Positions 32,780-40,774 of a stretch of 64,000 bases of DNA are shown here, one piece after another. This stretch comes from CAVPTL01 sp963727235 (GTDB lineage Bacteria > Actinomycetota > Thermoleophilia > Gaiellales > JAICJC01). The stretch is taken from the NCBI GenBank assembly GCA_963727235.1, contig CAVSFZ010000014.1:1-64000 (forward strand). Direction: 5' to 3'. The notes under the pieces are model-generated. The model was not told the DNA's origin and ran no database searches. It saw only the letters and a program-made list of their open reading frames with translations. Numbering within the stretch: the stretch's first letter is position 1; each line of letters starts with the position of its first letter. The position numbers and the translations under genes are program-made.

Positions 32780-33187
32780 TCACCTCTCCCACTCGGGCGC
32801 GGCGCCGGTGGTCAGGCCGTACACCACGAGGGCGTTCAGGATCACGCCCAGCACCGCCGCCAGGGGCGTGGTGAAGATCATGAAGAACCACAGGATCATG
32901 GCGGTGGCGGCCAGCATCACGCCGATGTAGTTGCCCAGCATGCGACCGGCGATCGAGAGCATCCCGGCAACGATCTGGAGCGTCCCCCAGATCAGGAACA
33001 CCCAGCCCCAGAAGGTGAGGTTGGAGTACACGATCTGGTGGCTGAAGTACTGCTTGCGCTCGAGCGCGGCGAAGCCGTGGATCAGCTGGAAGCTGCCGGC
33101 GACGAACAGCATCACCCCGGCGAACCACACCCACCCGGGTACGATCGCGGCACGGTTCTCCGAGGTTGCGCGTTTGTGAGTACCCAT
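32780..33187 (-). CDS. DUF7144-type four-helix membrane protein
   Basis: A 135-residue protein with four predicted membrane helices (WVWFAGVMLFVAGSFQLIHG, TFWGWVFLIWGTLQIVAGM, LGNYIGVMLAATAMILWFFM, LAAVLGVILNALVVYGL). This is a common actinobacterial membrane family of unknown role. Start at ATG 33187 with AAGGAG right upstream; the open frame continuing through the palindromic repeat is not used. It ends 30 bp from the convergent cupin stop. Confidence 0.82.
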   Translation of the reverse strand: MGTHKRATSENRAAIVPGWVWFAGVMLFVAGSFQLIHGFAALERKQYFSHQIVYSNLTFWGWVFLIWGTLQIVAGMLSIAGRMLGNYIGVMLAATAMILWFFMIFTTPLAAVLGVILNALVVYGLTTGAAPEWER

Positions 33188-33202
33188 CCCTGCTCCTTGG
33201 TG

Positions 33203-33235
33203 GTGAATAATTGGTGCCTGGCACCAATTATTCAC
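33203..33235. repeat. Palindromic repeat, AATT class (33 bp)
   Basis: Perfect 16-bp arms around a central T. It lies 14 bp past the cydC stop and just upstream of the Shine-Dalgarno of the DUF7144 gene on the minus strand (15 bp before the ATG). Confidence 0.9.
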
Positions 33236-33249
33236 GACCGGCGCCTTGG

Positions 33250-34884
33250 TCAGCCTAAGCGGATGATCGTGTCCATGCGGTCGAGGCCTTCGGGGCGGTG
33301 GGTGATCAGCAGCAGCGAGCGGCCCTCGGTGGCGGCCAGCACGTCGTCGATCAGGCGGGCCGCGGTGTCGGAGTCGAGATGCGCGGTGGGCTCGTCCAGC
33401 ACCAGGATGGGCGCATCCACCAGCAGCGCCCGGGCGATGGTGATGCGCTGCCGCTGGCCGCCCGAGAGCCACCCGCCGTCCTCCCCCACCATCGTGTCCA
33501 AGCCGTCGGGCAGCGACTCCACCCAGCCGTCGATGCGCGCCAGCCGTAGCGCCGCCAGGATGTCGGCATCGCTCGCGCCCGGCCGCGCCATCCGCACGTT
33601 CTCGCGGATGCTCGAGGCAAACAGATGTGAATCCTGGCCGGCGACGGCAAGCGACCCGCGCACGTCCTCGAGCCGATAGCGGCGGAGATCGTGACCGTCC
33701 AGCGTGACCGACCCGTGACGCGGGTCGAGGAACCGCAGCAACAGGTTGACCACGGTGGTCTTGCCGGCGCCGCTCGGCCCCACCAGTGCAATCCGGCTGC
33801 CCGGATCGAGACGGAAGCTGAGGTCGTCAATCACCGAGGGCTCGCCTGCGTAGCCGGCCGACACGTGGTCGAGCGCCAGCACCGGCCGAGCCGGCGGAGC
33901 GGGGATCGGATCAGGTGGGTCACTCACCCGCGGCTCGCGGTCGGTCAACTCCAGCACCCGCCGGCCCGCGGCCACGGTCGCCGACAGCTCGCGAGCGGCC
34001 TGCGGCAGCGCACCCACGGCCTCGAACGAGGCCAGCGCGAGCAGCCCCAGCGTGGCCACCCACACGCCCGAGATGCCGCCTCCGGCGTGGTCGGAGACGG
34101 CCACCGCCAGCACCGCCACGACCGTCAGCCCGGTGATCAGCACCGCCAACCCGTCGGTCGCGCCCGCCACCACACCCTCCCGCCGCGACAGCTGCGCCAC
34201 CCTGCCGTCGGCGGCGCCGAGGCGCGCGAGCGAAGGCTGCTCGGCACCGTGCACGGCCAACTCGGGCGCCGCCCGAAGAAGCTCGACCACCTCGGCGCTG
34301 AGCGTCCCCCGAGCCTCGGCCGTGGCCCGCGCCCAGCGCCCTGCGGCAGTTCCCACCAGCGGCACCAGCGTCGCCGAGGCGAGCAGGCCGACGGCCAGCA
34401 CCGCCCCCGCGGCGGGGAGCATGACCGCGGCCGCGATCACCGCCGTCCCACCGGCGAGCAGCGCGATCGCCGGCGGCGCCAGACCGCGCAGGTAGAGATT
34501 CTGGAGCATGTCGACGTCGGCCACCATGCGACTCAGCAGGTCGCCCGACCGGTACGCGCCCAGCTCCGCCGGGGCCAGCGGCTCGATCCGCTGGTAGAAC
34601 CGCGTGCGGATGCCCGCCAGCGCGCGGAACGCCACATCGTGTGAGGTCAACCGCTCCAGATAGCGCGCGATCGGCCTGGCCAGGCCGAAGAACCGCACCA
34701 GCACGATCCCCGCCGTCAGCTCCAGCACCTCGGGTTGCTGCGCGGCCCGGGCGATCAGCCAGCCCGCGGTCGCCATCAGACCGATTCCGAAGATCACCGC
34801 CAGCGCGCCCAGTCCGATCGACAACGCCACCCGGCCGCGGGACGGCGCGGACAGGGCCAGCAGGCGGCGGATCGTGGTGATCAT
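33250..34884 (-). CDS. cydC: Thiol reductant ABC exporter subunit CydC
   Basis: A 544-residue ABC half-transporter: six-helix membrane domain (about 1-310) and ATPase domain with Walker A LVGPSGAGKTTVVNL, signature LSGGQRQRITIARALLVDAP, Walker B ILVLDEPTAHLD and switch His in LLLITHRPEG. With CydD it exports glutathione/cysteine-type thiols needed for heme insertion into cytochrome bd. The start overlaps the cydD stop by 4 nt. Last gene of cydABDC; a palindromic repeat follows the stop. Confidence 0.9.
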   Translation of the reverse strand: MITTIRRLLALSAPSRGRVALSIGLGALAVIFGIGLMATAGWLIARAAQQPEVLELTAGIVLVRFFGLARPIARYLERLTSHDVAFRALAGIRTRFYQRIEPLAPAELGAYRSGDLLSRMVADVDMLQNLYLRGLAPPAIALLAGGTAVIAAAVMLPAAGAVLAVGLLASATLVPLVGTAAGRWARATAEARGTLSAEVVELLRAAPELAVHGAEQPSLARLGAADGRVAQLSRREGVVAGATDGLAVLITGLTVVAVLAVAVSDHAGGGISGVWVATLGLLALASFEAVGALPQAARELSATVAAGRRVLELTDREPRVSDPPDPIPAPPARPVLALDHVSAGYAGEPSVIDDLSFRLDPGSRIALVGPSGAGKTTVVNLLLRFLDPRHGSVTLDGHDLRRYRLEDVRGSLAVAGQDSHLFASSIRENVRMARPGASDADILAALRLARIDGWVESLPDGLDTMVGEDGGWLSGGQRQRITIARALLVDAPILVLDEPTAHLDSDTAARLIDDVLAATEGRSLLLITHRPEGLDRMDTIIRLG

Positions 34885-36548
34885 CGGGCGGCCCCCGCCG
34901 CGGCGTCAGTCGCCAGCCGGCCATGCTCCAGCCGCACCACCCGGTCGGCGCGGGCGAGCACCTCGGGGCGATGGGCAATCACCAGCACCGAGCGCGTGCC
35001 GGCCATCCGCTGGATCGCCTCGCCGATGACGCCGGCCGTCTCAGCGTCGACGTTCGCGGTCGGCTCGTCCAGCACCACCAGCCGCGCGTCGCGAAGGAAC
35101 GCCCGGGCAAGGGCGATCCGCTGTCGCTGCCCCGCGGAGACTTGTCGGGCGCCATCCCCCAGGATCGTGCCGTACCCCTGGGGGAGCGACTCGATGAACG
35201 AGTCGGCGCCGGCCTCGATCGCCGCTCTGCGTACCGCCTCCAGGTCGGCGCCGAGGTCGCCCATGCGGATGTTGTCGGCGACCGACTCGCGCAGCAGCGT
35301 GGGGCGCTGCGGCACCCACGCGAGGCCCCGCCGCCAGGCTGCCTGATCACACCCGGCCAGGTCGACGCCGCCGACCGTGACCCGACCTTCGGTCGGCGAG
35401 ACCAAGCCCAGCAGCACGGAGGCCAGGGTGCTCTTGCCGCTGCCGGTTTCGCCCACCAGCACCACCAGCTCGCCGGGGTCGATCTGGAGATCGACACCCG
35501 CAAGCACACCGGCGTCCCGAGCCGGATACCGGTAGCCGACCGCCTCACACCGGATCGGCCCCGCAGGTGGCGTGCATCCCGGTTCCGACGGTGCCACCAG
35601 CGGCTCGGAGAGCGGCAGTAATCGCTCTGCCACCTCCAACCCGTCGGCACTCGTGTGATAGAGCGTGCCCACCGTTCGCAGCGGCAGGTACAGCTCTGGC
35701 GCGAGGATCAGCACTGTCAGCGCAGCCTGGAAGCTCAATCCCCCGTCGTCCAGGCGCACGCCCACGGTGACCGCCACCAGGGCGACCCCCAGGGTGGCCG
35801 CCAGCTCGAGTACCGCTCCCGACAGGAACGCCACCCGCAGCGTGCCCATCGTGGCTCGCCGGTAGTTGTCGCCGGCCTCGGCGATCGACTCGGCCTGGGC
35901 GGCCCCGCGGTTGAACGCGCGCAGCGTCGGCAGTCCGCGAATCACGTCCAGGAAGTGGCTGGCCAGGAGATCCAGCGCCTCTCGCCGCCGCGAGGTGCGC
36001 CGGCGCGTGTAGGTGCCGACCAGGATCATGAACAGCGGCACCAGGGGCAAGGTCAGCAGCATGATCGCCGCAGACGTGGCATCGATCGGCACGATCCACG
36101 CGATCACCGCCACGGGCACCACGCAGGCGAGCACCAGCTGAGGCAGGAAGCGGCCGAAGTAGGCCTCGAGCGGAACTGCCCCGAACACGGCGGCGGTGGC
36201 AAGCTCGCCGCTGTGGGCGCCGTCCAGCGCAGCCGGCTGGTCGGCCAGTCGGCGGTTCACGAGCCCCATGCGAAGCTGTGACAGCACGCTGGTGGCCGCC
36301 AGCCTCCCCGCCACCTCGAACCCCCAAGCGAACAGGCCGCGCACCGCAAAGCAGGCCGCCAGCAACACCAGCGGTGTTCGCAGTGAGGAGAGCGAAGCGC
36401 CGTCGAACGATCGCGCGATCACCTCGGCCAGGAGGGTGGCCTGCGCCAGCACAAGGGCCGCCGTGCACAGCCCCAGCGCGACATCCGCGATCAGCAGCGG
36501 TCGCACCGCCCTGGCACGATCCAACAAGCGCGGATCGAGAACGCGCAT
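34881..36548 (-). CDS. cydD: Thiol reductant ABC exporter subunit CydD
   Basis: A 555-residue ABC half-transporter. Membrane domain with AATSVLSQLRMGLVNRRLAD, then ATPase motifs LVGETGSGKSTLASVL, VSAGQRQRIALARAFLRDAR, LVVLDEPTANVD and LVIAHRPEVL. It forms a heterodimer with CydC in the plasma membrane. It begins 5 bp after the cydB stop and overlaps cydC by 4 nt. Order A-B-D-C is the classic actinobacterial arrangement. Confidence 0.9.
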   Translation of the reverse strand: MRVLDPRLLDRARAVRPLLIADVALGLCTAALVLAQATLLAEVIARSFDGASLSSLRTPLVLLAACFAVRGLFAWGFEVAGRLAATSVLSQLRMGLVNRRLADQPAALDGAHSGELATAAVFGAVPLEAYFGRFLPQLVLACVVPVAVIAWIVPIDATSAAIMLLTLPLVPLFMILVGTYTRRRTSRRREALDLLASHFLDVIRGLPTLRAFNRGAAQAESIAEAGDNYRRATMGTLRVAFLSGAVLELAATLGVALVAVTVGVRLDDGGLSFQAALTVLILAPELYLPLRTVGTLYHTSADGLEVAERLLPLSEPLVAPSEPGCTPPAGPIRCEAVGYRYPARDAGVLAGVDLQIDPGELVVLVGETGSGKSTLASVLLGLVSPTEGRVTVGGVDLAGCDQAAWRRGLAWVPQRPTLLRESVADNIRMGDLGADLEAVRRAAIEAGADSFIESLPQGYGTILGDGARQVSAGQRQRIALARAFLRDARLVVLDEPTANVDAETAGVIGEAIQRMAGTRSVLVIAHRPEVLARADRVVRLEHGRLATDAAAGAAR

Positions 36549-36553
36549 CCCGA

Positions 36554-37585
36554 TCAGGCTTCGGGAGAAGCCGGAGTCGGCACGGGCGCGTCGGTGAGGC
36601 GGCGGCGGAAGACGTGGTACGTCCAGCCCTGGTAGATCAGAATCACCGGCACCAGGATCACCGCAACCACCGTCATCACCTGCAGCGCGTAGTGTGAGGA
36701 CGCGGCATTGGTGGTCGTCAGGCTGTACTGGAAGTTGGGATCCGAGACCATCACCCGCGGGAACAGCGAGGTGAAGATGGTCGCGACCACCAGGACCACG
36801 CCGACGGCGGTCGCGGCAAACGCCCGCCCGCTCTGCCCGCGACGAAGAAGCAGCGCGCCAATTGCGAGCCCCAGCACCGCCGCGGCGGCCACCACCGCCG
36901 CCGGAATCGCGCTCTTGTGATTGTTGCCGGTGGCGACGACCACTGTCCAGGTCAGGAATACCGCCACGATCCCGATCACAGGGGGCGCGATCCGGTTCGC
37001 CAGATGGGCCGCGCGGGCGCGGAGCTCACCGATCGTCTTGAGCTCGAGGAAGATGGCGCCGTGGAGGGCGAACAGCGCCACCGTCGCGATCCCCGCGGCC
37101 ACGGTGAAGGGGCTGAACAGGTCGGTGAACGTGCCCGCGAAGTTGCCGTCGGAATCGATCGGCACGCCCTGCACCAGGTTGGCCAGCGCGATCCCCCAGA
37201 TCAGCGGGGCTCCCACGCTTCCCGCCACGTTTGCCCACAACCACGCCCCCCGCCAGCGCGTCCCGTTGCCCTTCTGGCGCCACTCGAACGACACCACCCG
37301 CACCATCAGCAGCACCAGCACCAAGAGCAGCGCGACGTAGAAGCCCGAGAACATCGATGCATACCAGGTCGGGAACGCGGCGAAGGTCGCCCCTCCGGCG
37401 GTTACCAGCCACACCTCGTTGCCATCCCACACCGGCCCGATGGTGTCCAGCATCGCATCCTTGTCCTCGTCGTTTCGGCCGACCACCGGCAGCAGCATGC
37501 CAACCCCGAAGTCGAAGCCCTCCAGCACGAAGTAGCCGGCCCACAGCACGGCGATCAGGCAAAACCAGAAGGTTGGGAGGCTCAT
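36554..37585 (-). CDS. cydB: Cytochrome bd ubiquinol oxidase subunit II
   Basis: A 343-residue, eight-to-nine helix subunit. It starts LPTFWFCLIAVLWAGYFVLE with GFDFGVGMLLPVVGR, then DTIGPVWDGNEVWLVTAGGA and FPTWYASMFSGFYVAL, the hallmark CydB segments. It pairs with CydA in the high-affinity quinol oxidase that reduces O2 to water without proton pumping. The ATG shares one base with the cydA TGA. Confidence 0.95.
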   Translation of the reverse strand: MSLPTFWFCLIAVLWAGYFVLEGFDFGVGMLLPVVGRNDEDKDAMLDTIGPVWDGNEVWLVTAGGATFAAFPTWYASMFSGFYVALLLVLVLLMVRVVSFEWRQKGNGTRWRGAWLWANVAGSVGAPLIWGIALANLVQGVPIDSDGNFAGTFTDLFSPFTVAAGIATVALFALHGAIFLELKTIGELRARAAHLANRIAPPVIGIVAVFLTWTVVVATGNNHKSAIPAAVVAAAAVLGLAIGALLLRRGQSGRAFAATAVGVVLVVATIFTSLFPRVMVSDPNFQYSLTTTNAASSHYALQVMTVVAVILVPVILIYQGWTYHVFRRRLTDAPVPTPASPEA

Positions 37586-38991
37586 CAGTAGCTCATCACC
37601 GGTACTGGGGCGGCGGAATCGCTCGACTCGTCACTGGGTTCGGGCGGGTCGAGCCGGGCGTAGCGGCGCATCAGGATGAAGTCGACCACGCCCAGGATGA
37701 TGTAGAGGCTCACGAACACGACCAGGCTGAGGCCGAGCATCGCCGAGCTCACGCTGGGCGAGGACGCGTCATCGGTCTTCAAAAGCCCCTGCACAATCCA
37801 GGGCTGGCGGCCCAGCTCGGTCAGCACCCAGCCGAAGAGTGCGGCGATGAACGGGATCGGGATCGTCCACACCGCCACCCGCAGGAACCACCCGGTCGAC
37901 TCGAGCCTGCGGCGGCGATAGAGGAACGCGCCGACCACGGCCACCAGCACCACGAACGAGCCGCCGTAGGCCATCACCCGCATGCTCCAGTAGATCGCGC
38001 GCACGTCCGGGAGGTAGTCGCCCTTGCCGTACTTGGCCACGTCCTGCTTTTGGAGCTGGTTCAACCCAACCACCTTGCCGTCCAGCGAGCCGGTGGACAG
38101 GTACGACAGCAGCTTCGGCACCTCGATGCTGAAGCTCGGCGTCGGATCGCTCTGGGTGAACCCGCCGATCTGAAACAACGAGAACGACGCCGGCTGCTGA
38201 GTGTTCCACAGCGCCTCGGCGGCGGAAATCTTCATCGGCTGGTCGGTGGTCGTGACGATCCCGAAGTTGCTGCCAAACCACAGGTTGAACATCGATACCG
38301 GCACCAGCACCACCAGCGCCAGCATCGCCGAGCGACGAAACACGTCAACGGTTCGTTTCTGACGCAGATGCCAGCAGGACACTCCGAACACCACGGTCGA
38401 GGCCACCGTCAACCCGGCCAGGATCGTGTGACCGAACGCCCACAGCGCAAAGTCGTTGGTCAGCAGCGCCTGGATGCTGGTGAGCTCGGCGTGGCCGTCC
38501 ACCAGCTTGTACCCCACCGGATGCTGCATGAACGAGTTGGCGACCAGGATGAAGTATCCCGACAGCCACGTGCCCAGCGCCGCCAGCCAGATGGTGGCGA
38601 GGTGGATGCCCTTGGGCAGCTTGTCCCAGCCGAAGATCCACACTCCCAGGAAGGTCGCTTCCAGGAAGAACGCGGCCAGTCCCTCCACCGCCAGGGGCGC
38701 GCCGAACACATCGCCCACGAACCGGGAGTACCCCGACCAGTTCATCCCGAACTGGAACTCCTGCACCAGGCCGGTGGCGACGCCGATGGCGAAGTTGATC
38801 AGAAGCAGGGTTCCGAAGAACCGGGTCAGCCGCAACCAGTCATCGTTCCCCGACCGGTACCACTTGGTCTGCATCACCGCCACCAACGGCGCCAGCCCGA
38901 GAGTCAGCGGGACGAAGATGAAGTGATACAGCGACGTGGTCGCAAACTGCGCCCGCGCGAGGTCAACGGTGCTGACCAGAACCGGAGTCAC
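37585..38991 (-). CDS. cydA: Cytochrome bd ubiquinol oxidase subunit I
   Basis: A 468-residue heme-bearing subunit. Conserved pieces: ARAQFATTSLYHFIFVPLTL with the heme b595 His, GLVQEFQFGMNWSGYSRFVG, ANSFMQHPVGY, the Q-loop SIEVPKLLSYL, and GWVLTELGRQPWIVQG. The Q-loop is of the short type. The GTG at 38991 is chosen; the frame stays open upstream to 39366 but that part is shadow of the NfeD-like gene. It starts 39 bp from the divergent NfeD-like gene. Confidence 0.95.
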   Translation of the reverse strand: MTPVLVSTVDLARAQFATTSLYHFIFVPLTLGLAPLVAVMQTKWYRSGNDDWLRLTRFFGTLLLINFAIGVATGLVQEFQFGMNWSGYSRFVGDVFGAPLAVEGLAAFFLEATFLGVWIFGWDKLPKGIHLATIWLAALGTWLSGYFILVANSFMQHPVGYKLVDGHAELTSIQALLTNDFALWAFGHTILAGLTVASTVVFGVSCWHLRQKRTVDVFRRSAMLALVVLVPVSMFNLWFGSNFGIVTTTDQPMKISAAEALWNTQQPASFSLFQIGGFTQSDPTPSFSIEVPKLLSYLSTGSLDGKVVGLNQLQKQDVAKYGKGDYLPDVRAIYWSMRVMAYGGSFVVLVAVVGAFLYRRRRLESTGWFLRVAVWTIPIPFIAALFGWVLTELGRQPWIVQGLLKTDDASSPSVSSAMLGLSLVVFVSLYIILGVVDFILMRRYARLDPPEPSDESSDSAAPVPVMSY

Positions 38992-39018
38992 CGCACAGCA
39001 TCCCCGGGTGATTGTCTG

Positions 39019-39024
39019 TAGCCT
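39019..39024 (+). promoter_or_regulatory. TANNNT box of the NfeD-like gene
   Basis: TAGCCT lies 6 nt before the ATG at 39031 in a 39-bp divergent gap with cydA. No Shine-Dalgarno sequence. Confidence 0.35.
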
Positions 39025-39030
39025 GAATCC

Positions 39031-39348
39031 ATGCTGATCGTGCTGGCATTCGTGCTGCTGATCTTCTTGCCCACGCCGTGGAACCTGTGGTGCTTTGCCG
39101 CGGGGCTGGTGCTCGGCATCGGCGAGTTGTTCTTCTGGAACCGAACGGTCAAGAACCGCCGCCCGGCCACCGGAGCCCAGACCCTGATCGGCGCCGAAGG
39201 AGTCGCCCTCTCGGTGTGCCGCCCGCACGGCCAGGTGCGTGTCGACGGCGCCATCTGGACCGCCGAGTGTCCGGCCGGAGTGGACGCCGGTGCTCCAATC
39301 CGGGTCACCGCCCGCTCCGACCTGACACTCACCGTCGAGCCGTGGTGA
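39031..39348 (+). CDS. NfeD-like small membrane protein
   Basis: A 105-residue protein with two N-terminal membrane helices (LIVLAFVLLIFL, LWCFAAGLVLGIGELFFW). A small beta domain of the NfeD OB-fold type follows (TLIGAEGVALSVCRPHGQVR, WTAECPAGVDAGAPIRVTA). NfeD domains usually partner with stomatin/prohibitin-like proteins in membrane quality control; none is seen here. The stop TGA lies inside a palindromic repeat. Divergent from cydA. Confidence 0.78.
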   Translation: MLIVLAFVLLIFLPTPWNLWCFAAGLVLGIGELFFWNRTVKNRRPATGAQTLIGAEGVALSVCRPHGQVRVDGAIWTAECPAGVDAGAPIRVTARSDLTLTVEPW

Positions 39349-39377
39349 ATAAAAGGTGCCTGGCACCTTTTATGCAT
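39345..39377. repeat. Palindromic repeat, AAAA/TTTT class, one end decayed
   Basis: Left arm GTGAATAAAAGGTGCC, centre T, right arm GGCACCTTTTATGCAT, where TTCAC has become TGCAT. The left arm provides the TGA of the NfeD-like gene. The opposite end lies 4 bp from the stop of the convergent SHOCT membrane protein gene. The only copy with outer-arm decay. Confidence 0.85.
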
Positions 39378-39381
39378 CGGG

Positions 39382-40743
39382 CTAGCCGCCAAGGACCGCC
39401 GCTTTCTGGGCGGTGAACTCGGCGTCGGTCAGCACGCCCCGGTTGTGCAGTTCGGCCAGCCGTTCGAGGTCGTCGTAGCGCCCCGGGGTGGCCGCCGGCG
39501 CCGCCGTCGGTGTCCGGGAGGCGCGGGCTCGAGTGAAGCTCTCGTGGATCCGATGCCCCAGATCGCGCTCGGTGTTGTCGGGAAACTCGCGCACGACGAG
39601 CCGCCGCAGCGCCTCGATCCCGATGGCGCCCAGCGCGATCAGGATGAACGCGGTCAGCGGGTCGCGAGCAGCGGGCACCGGCGCCCACACCAGCAACAGC
39701 AGCACGATCCCGGCGTAGGTGCCGTAGGCGACCGCCGGATCGCGCAGGTAGGGGGTGAGGTTCTTGCGCGACGTGGTGGCGCGGCGTCCCGGGCCGGCGA
39801 ACCAGGTTCCCAGGAGCAGCAGCAGGCCCACGGTGACCACGGTGATGTTGGCCGCGGCCAGCCGCTCGGTGGCCACCCACCAGATCGCGTGGGCCGCATC
39901 GCGGTTGGTCGGGAGCGTGGTCAGCGAATCGATCAGCGCGTCACCCACAACCCGCCGGATGAAGATCAGCACGATCCCTGCAGCCAACACGCCGATGGCG
40001 ACAGCGCGCAGCGTCTTTCGGCGATCGCGGGAGATCACAACGGCGATGGCGAGCACCGCCAGCGCGGCCAGCGCGAGCGGGATCGAGGCCAGGCGCATCA
40101 GCTTCACGCCGGTCTGGGCCTGGCTCAGCTGCTGGGACTTAAGGAGCGTGATCTTGCCCGCGCCGGGCGGCAGCGAGATTGCACCGTTGGTGCGCGCACT
40201 GAGCGTGCTCGAGAAGTTCGACAGGATCGAGGTGAGGTCGATCGACACCGTCCCGTTACTCGTGTCGAGCCACCCCGAGTTGTCGAGGATCTTCATCAAC
40301 TGGTCATGGGCTCTGAGGTTGGCGCCGCGCCACAACTCCACCGCCCGCGGTCGAGCGAGCCCGGCTGCGATGGCACGCTGCAGGTACGGCTGGGCAGCAG
40401 CGGCGATCGTGCCCGAGAGCGGCTTCAGCCGAGGCGGAAGCGTCTGGTTCAGCACCGCGGGGACGTCGACGTCGGCATACAGCTGGTCGACCAGATACCC
40501 CGCCACCGCCGTGCGTACCGCCGGCTGCTGCAACGCCTTGGTGCTCGTGTCCGACCAGGTGGTCGAGTCCAGCGCCACCCGGTCGACCCAGGTCGCAAAG
40601 ACCGCCAGGCACAGCATCAGCGACCCGAGCGCAACCAGTGCCCCGATGCCGAGCTTGCGGCGCTTGCTGTTTCCGGTGGAGACAGCGTTTGGACTCGCGC
40701 TCGTGCCCGACGCTGCCTTTTGCGACTGTTCTACTTCACTCAT
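39382..40743 (-). CDS. Membrane protein with C-terminal SHOCT domain
   Basis: A 453-residue protein. A Ser-rich cytoplasmic N terminus is followed by a first helix (LGIGALVALGSLMLCLAVFA), then a long exported region with STKALQQPAVRTAVAGYLVD, three or four more helices, and a tail ending in a SHOCT motif (LERLAELHNRGVLTDAEFTA). The overall family is common in actinobacteria and uncharacterised. The ATG at 40743 has AAAGGCGGA upstream. It is 31 bp after the debranching enzyme gene, probably at the end of that operon. Confidence 0.78.
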   Translation of the reverse strand: MSEVEQSQKAASGTSASPNAVSTGNSKRRKLGIGALVALGSLMLCLAVFATWVDRVALDSTTWSDTSTKALQQPAVRTAVAGYLVDQLYADVDVPAVLNQTLPPRLKPLSGTIAAAAQPYLQRAIAAGLARPRAVELWRGANLRAHDQLMKILDNSGWLDTSNGTVSIDLTSILSNFSSTLSARTNGAISLPPGAGKITLLKSQQLSQAQTGVKLMRLASIPLALAALAVLAIAVVISRDRRKTLRAVAIGVLAAGIVLIFIRRVVGDALIDSLTTLPTNRDAAHAIWWVATERLAAANITVVTVGLLLLLGTWFAGPGRRATTSRKNLTPYLRDPAVAYGTYAGIVLLLLVWAPVPAARDPLTAFILIALGAIGIEALRRLVVREFPDNTERDLGHRIHESFTRARASRTPTAAPAATPGRYDDLERLAELHNRGVLTDAEFTAQKAAVLGG

Positions 40744-40774
40744 CGATCCGCCTTTCGCGTGGAGATCGGCCTGG

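Noticed and set aside
33188..33472. N-terminal extension of the DUF7144 gene through the palindromic repeat
   Set aside because: The frame is open, but AAGGAG and the ATG at 33187 give a normal start and the extension has no homology or hydrophobic pattern.
37231..39021. A 596-codon open frame antisense to cydA/cydB
   Set aside because: It is a GC-rich mirror frame of two unmistakable genes, with low-complexity Arg/Pro/His-rich translation and no domain.
38992..39366. N-terminal extension of cydA to 39366
   Set aside because: It would overlap the NfeD-like gene and add low-complexity sequence; CydA proteins start near VTPVLVSTVDLARAQ.
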